Positions 60,543-64,000 of a stretch of DNA of 64,000 nt are shown piece by piece (the first letter of the stretch is position 1; the number at the start of each line of letters is the position of its first letter). A program made the translations under genes and the position numbers. The notes beneath the pieces are model-generated. The model saw only the letters and a list, made by a program, of their open reading frames with translations, did not search any database and was not told the origin of the DNA. Source of the stretch: Gavia stellata (lineage: Eukaryota > Chordata > Aves > Gaviiformes > Gaviidae); the NCBI RefSeq assembly GCF_030936135.1, contig NC_082596.1, positions 8,842,155-8,906,154 on the forward strand. Direction: 5' to 3'.

Positions 60543-61580
60543 TCAAGCTACATCCCACAATGCCACATCCACACGCTCCTTGAATACCTCCAGGGAGGGT
60601 GACTCTACCACCTCCCTGGGCAGCCTATTCCAGTGTTTCACCACTCTCTCAGTGAAGAACTTTTTCCTAATGTCTAGCCTGAACCTCCCCTGTCGCAACT
60701 TGAGGCCATTTCCTCTAGTCCTGTCACTAGTCACTTGGGAGAAGAGACCAACACCCACCTCTCTGCAACCCCCTTTCAGGTAGTTGTAGAGAGCGATAAG
60801 GTCTCCCCTCAGCCTCCTCTTCTCCAGGCTAAACAACCCCAGCTCCCTCAGCCGCTCCTCATAAGACTTGTGTTCCAGACCCCTCACCAGCTTCGTCGCC
60901 CTTCTCTGGACACGCTCCAGCACCTCCATGTCCTTCTTGTAGTGAGGGGCCCAAAACTGAACACAGTATTCGAGGTGCGGCCTCACCAGAGCCGAGTACA
61001 GAGGCATGATCACCTCCCTGCTCCTGCTGGCCACACCATTTCTGATGCAAGCCAGGATGCCGTTGGCCTTCTTGGCCACCTGGGCACACTGCTGGCTCAT
61101 ATTCAGCCGGGTGTCGATCAACACCCCCAGGTCCTTTTCTGCAGGGGAACTTTCCAGCCACTCATCCCCAAGCCTGTAGCGTTGCCTGGGGTTGTTGTGG
61201 CCGAAGTGTAGAACCCGGCACTTGGCCTTATTGAACTTCATCCGGTTGGCCTCAGCCCATCGATCCAGCCTGTCCAGATCCCTCTGCAGAGCCTTCCTAC
61301 CCTCAAGCAGATCAACACTCCCTCCCAACTTGGTGTCATCTGCAAACTTGCTGAGGGAGCACTCTATCCCCTCATCCAGATCATCAATGAAGATATTAAA
61401 CAAGACCGGTCCCAAAACTGAGCCCTGGGGGACTCCGCTTGTGACCGGCCGCCAGCTGGATTTCACCCCATTCACCACAACCCTCTGGGCTCGGCCATCC
61501 AGCCAGTTTTTTACCCAGCGAAGAGTGTACCTGTCTAAACCACAGGCCGCCAGCTTCTCTAGGAGAATACTGTGGGGAAC
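60543..61580 (-). pseudogene. CR1 ORF2 C-terminal reverse transcriptase, open frame but 5'-truncated
   Basis: About 345 codons are open. The order is [46 protein letters not shown], the catalytic FADD (61346-61335), [60 protein letters not shown] and [16 protein letters not shown], then a stop. These are the palm, thumb and C-terminal segments of CR1 ORF2. The endonuclease domain and the first RT blocks are missing and there is no start codon context, so it is not a working enzyme. The lack of stops and frameshifts marks a fairly recent insertion. Confidence 0.9.
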
Positions 61581-64000
61581 AGGAAGAGGTTATATTTCAA
61601 TCTGTCCTGTCCTACATGGATTTCTCTTGCTTTTTTGACTCTATACTTCAATGTTGCAGGTATTGAAACAGGTCTGAATTCTTCCCATCAATAGAGGGCA
61701 GTGCTGGCCTCACTGTCACAGCCTAGGGACACGTGTTGCAAGGACAGATAAAGCATAATATTTGTTATTAAAGGTTGAGGCCTTTTGGGCACAGCTCTGT
61801 GTTTTGGTCTCCTAGTAAACCAACTTAACTGCTGGGGTTACAAAAGCCAGGAGTTAATCAGTAACTCAGATGTTTATCCCCTGCATGTTTAACTATTTAT
61901 TGCTCCCTTGCAATACGTGCTTGGGTTTTTTTTTACCTTCATTTAATGAGTAACTAGTGGGAAGGGGATTAAATACACCTGGTCTCTCAACATATTGGGA
62001 CTTTTCAGTGGTGGCCATTTTGACTGTAAGTAACTGTATATCCCACATTCATTGACACATAGAAATGAAAATTATTCAAGTATTTCTAGAGAAAAAGAAT
62101 TCAGCCCCTTCAGTACAGACTGGTCCCTCCCACAGCCTGGTCCGGCACGTTTCCAGCCTCAGCACTGTTCTGCAAGCGTGTGTCTCCATGTACACGCTGG
62201 TATGACTTTACCCCTTGTATGCAGTCTGAACAGCTCCTGTTGTCCTTTCCTTCCCCCCTGTTCACATAGAACCACAGAAAAAGTTGGAGCAGAGGGATCT
62301 CTGGAGGTTATCTGGTTCATATATCTTCCCTCTGCTCTATGCCAGTGCTTCCGTTTACTGGGACAGGAGCAAGGAGGTGAACAAATCTTGTTGTAGAGTG
62401 AATTTTGGATTAGGTACTTTGTATAGGGGAGGAATCAGGGCTGTTGTTCCCAGTTTTGTCATTGCTACCTCTGTGAATGTGGGTGAGTCAACAATTCTGC
62501 CTGTTCACATAACCTGAAGCAATGTGGTCTGTGAGCATTGCAATGGTAAATCAGCTGAGTATGAAGGTTTTGGACATCTATAAAAGAGTGTTATTAAAGC
62601 AATATAAAACATTACGATCTTTGTATGCAATTCTTCCTGTACAAGGGATGTGCTGACCTCTCCATGTCCCTTCCCACCCTATTGCTCTGACTCTTTCTTG
62701 TGTTTTATTTCTCCCCCAGTCCTCACTGTGTTTGACTGCTTTTCTCTGTGTGTTTTCAAAATGCAACTCTTAAAGCAACTGTTAAAAAAGTTCACGGTGT
62801 CAAAGCTCTGTGCGTATTCATAATCCACTTTTCTCACTACTGATAATGAGATGCTTTACCAGGTTTAATTCCTTTTTGCCCAGCAGAAGTGCTACAGCTG
62901 CTCGCTTTAACTTAACTTTGATCTCGCAGGTTAGGGCTGTCTTTGCCCCAAAGCCCCAAAGCCCCCGCTCACCCGCATCACCTCCAGCAGAGAAGTAGGC
63001 TGCGAACATGGGCCTGAGCACACTCAAAATAAAAGCCAGGGGCATAAAAGTAAATGAGGGCAGCAATGCTTCTGCAGTCTTTACTCCTGGTGATGTTGGC
63101 TGAGTCTGAAAGCACACAGCTGGATGCCAACAGCCCAGGCAGAGTTTAAAGGAGTGGTATTGGGAAAGGAAGGATGGATCGAAGGACATATTCTTCCTGT
63201 AAACTGAAAAAGTCTGACCACAGACAGCCAGAAACAACAAATCTGGAACTCTGCAGGGCAAATTTTGTGGTTGCTTTTGAGAGAAGAAACTCTTTTGACC
63301 TGGCAATGATGTTATTAGCTTCCTAGCATTGATTCTGAAATTCCCCTCTCTCTTTCCAGCCTAAATGAAACACTAATTAAAGCCACCTATTGCAAAAACA
63401 GCCCTAGGTTCATAGTACTATTTATTAAGCTGCTTGAAAAGCCCCAGCTCCTCAGTGAGACAAGAGGGAACAATATTTTTACATGTTATCATTTTTTTAT
63501 TAACTGTCAGTTATACGCAGTGAGGTGAAGGAGGCAAAAGAAAAGAGTAATCAAGAGGGAGAGATCCCACCAAAAAAGGGGGTCAGTAATTTTCCATTTG
63601 TCATTTGCTGGAGGTAGAGTAGTAATTTGGTCACAGACAACAGAACAATAAAGAATAAGCAAAGCTCCATGCTCTGCAGCATGAACAAAAATCAGTCTCC
63701 ACAGAACGCGACAAGAAAACCTGTGACCGCAGTGAGAGGCTAATGGTGTTGCATTGACTGGTCTTCCTTAGCATGTCTCCTGTTGAGCACCCAAATGCCA
63801 TACAAAGTCATTGGTCAGGCTGAAGAGCTTTGGTCTTAGAAAAAACAAGGTTCATGTGAAAGCCAAAGTCATCTCTGGATGCAAAGTTTTCTTCAGCATT
63901 TTCCATAAGGCTTCCGGCAACCAAGAGAACCAGCCTTCTGCAGGTGCAAAGTGCTTGACTATAAAATACTGTATTCTCTGTTGAGGCATTGCCCAGGTGT
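61581..64000. other. Gene-free intergenic interval to window end
   Basis: No gene recognised apart from a CR1 tip at 62264-62336. The 162-codon minus frame at 62818-63306 has no recognisable domain. Confidence 0.45.
62264..62336 (-). mobile_element. CR1 LINE 3'-tip fragment (old)
   Basis: The plus strand reads ACATAGAACCACAGAAAAAG, then GGGATCTCTGGAGGTTATCT and GGTTCATATATC. This parallels the reverse of the CR1 end of the type GATTGGAAGGGACCTCTGGAGGTCATC. It is a different subfamily from the other tips in the window and strongly diverged. Confidence 0.55.

Larger units (their letters stand above)
60341..61580 (-). mobile_element. CR1 LINE, 5'-truncated, young-looking
   Basis: About 1.24 kb in minus orientation. 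The 3' tip at 60341-60360 has two ATTCTGTG octamers, followed by the conserved GGTTGGACTCGATGATCTTA-type UTR. This UTR is interrupted at 60403-60454 by a G24/A25 double homopolymer and an A/C-rich stretch to about 60540. The ORF2 C-terminal part is uninterrupted from 61580 to the stop at 60543. The truncation point at about 61580, inside the reverse transcriptase, is typical of CR1 insertions. Confidence 0.93.

Noticed and set aside
60735..61638. Plus-strand frames of 148-158 codons opposite the CR1
   Set aside because: Antisense shadows of the CR1 reverse-transcriptase frame.
1..64000. CRISPR arrays, operons, prophage or bacterial defence systems
   Set aside because: The window is vertebrate intronic and intergenic DNA. 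No regularly spaced direct repeats with unique spacers, and no prokaryotic gene organisation, were seen.

Overview
This is vertebrate nuclear DNA, almost certainly from a bird. Interspersed CR1 retrotransposon 3' ends with the (ATTCTRTG)n octamer tail, CR1 reverse-transcriptase remnants and two avian-type endogenous retrovirus LTRs are set in otherwise intron-like and intergenic sequence. Those repeats fit a neoavian genome best, but I cannot name the species. The many short open frames between the features below look like chance frames.

The one protein gene I can support is a complete coding set for an ST3GAL1-type beta-galactoside alpha-2,3-sialyltransferase on the + strand. It has six coding exons: 21775-22086, 31187-31383, 34496-34675, 39160-39205, 41724-41843 and 43668-43841. 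Reading phase is kept at every junction, giving 342 codons plus TGA. The product is a type II Golgi membrane enzyme with a short cytosolic tail, a signal-anchor, a stem and a catalytic domain carrying sialylmotifs L, S, III and VS. A splice acceptor 28 bases before the ATG implies at least one upstream non-coding exon that I could not place. A long 3' UTR may run to a polyadenylation signal near 47178.

Layout: 1-1300 holds a solo class-II-like (ERVK-type) LTR in minus orientation with a perfect 6-bp target-site duplication. From 1.3 to 21.7 kb is gene-poor sequence with CR1 fragments at 2.3, 5.6, 6.5, 12.9 and 15.3 kb, plus some candidate regulatory segments. From 21.7 to 47.2 kb is the sialyltransferase gene; its introns are poor in recognisable repeats except a CT-rich tract at 25.7 kb and a CR1 scrap at 41.3 kb. 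From 47.2 to 64 kb is gene-poor, with a second LTR at 50.0 kb, an old CR1 piece at 54.4 kb, a young 5'-truncated CR1 with an open reverse-transcriptase frame at 60.3-61.6 kb, and a CR1 end at 62.3 kb.

I found no convincing undescribed multi-gene system. The observations most worth a second look are the structure of the 1.2-kb LTR (perfect target-site duplication, internal tandem repeats, about 0.8 kb between its TATA-like box and its poly(A) signal), a G24/A25 double homopolymer inside the 60-kb CR1, a weak splice donor after coding exon 5, and a repeated octamer-containing motif near 9.5 kb.
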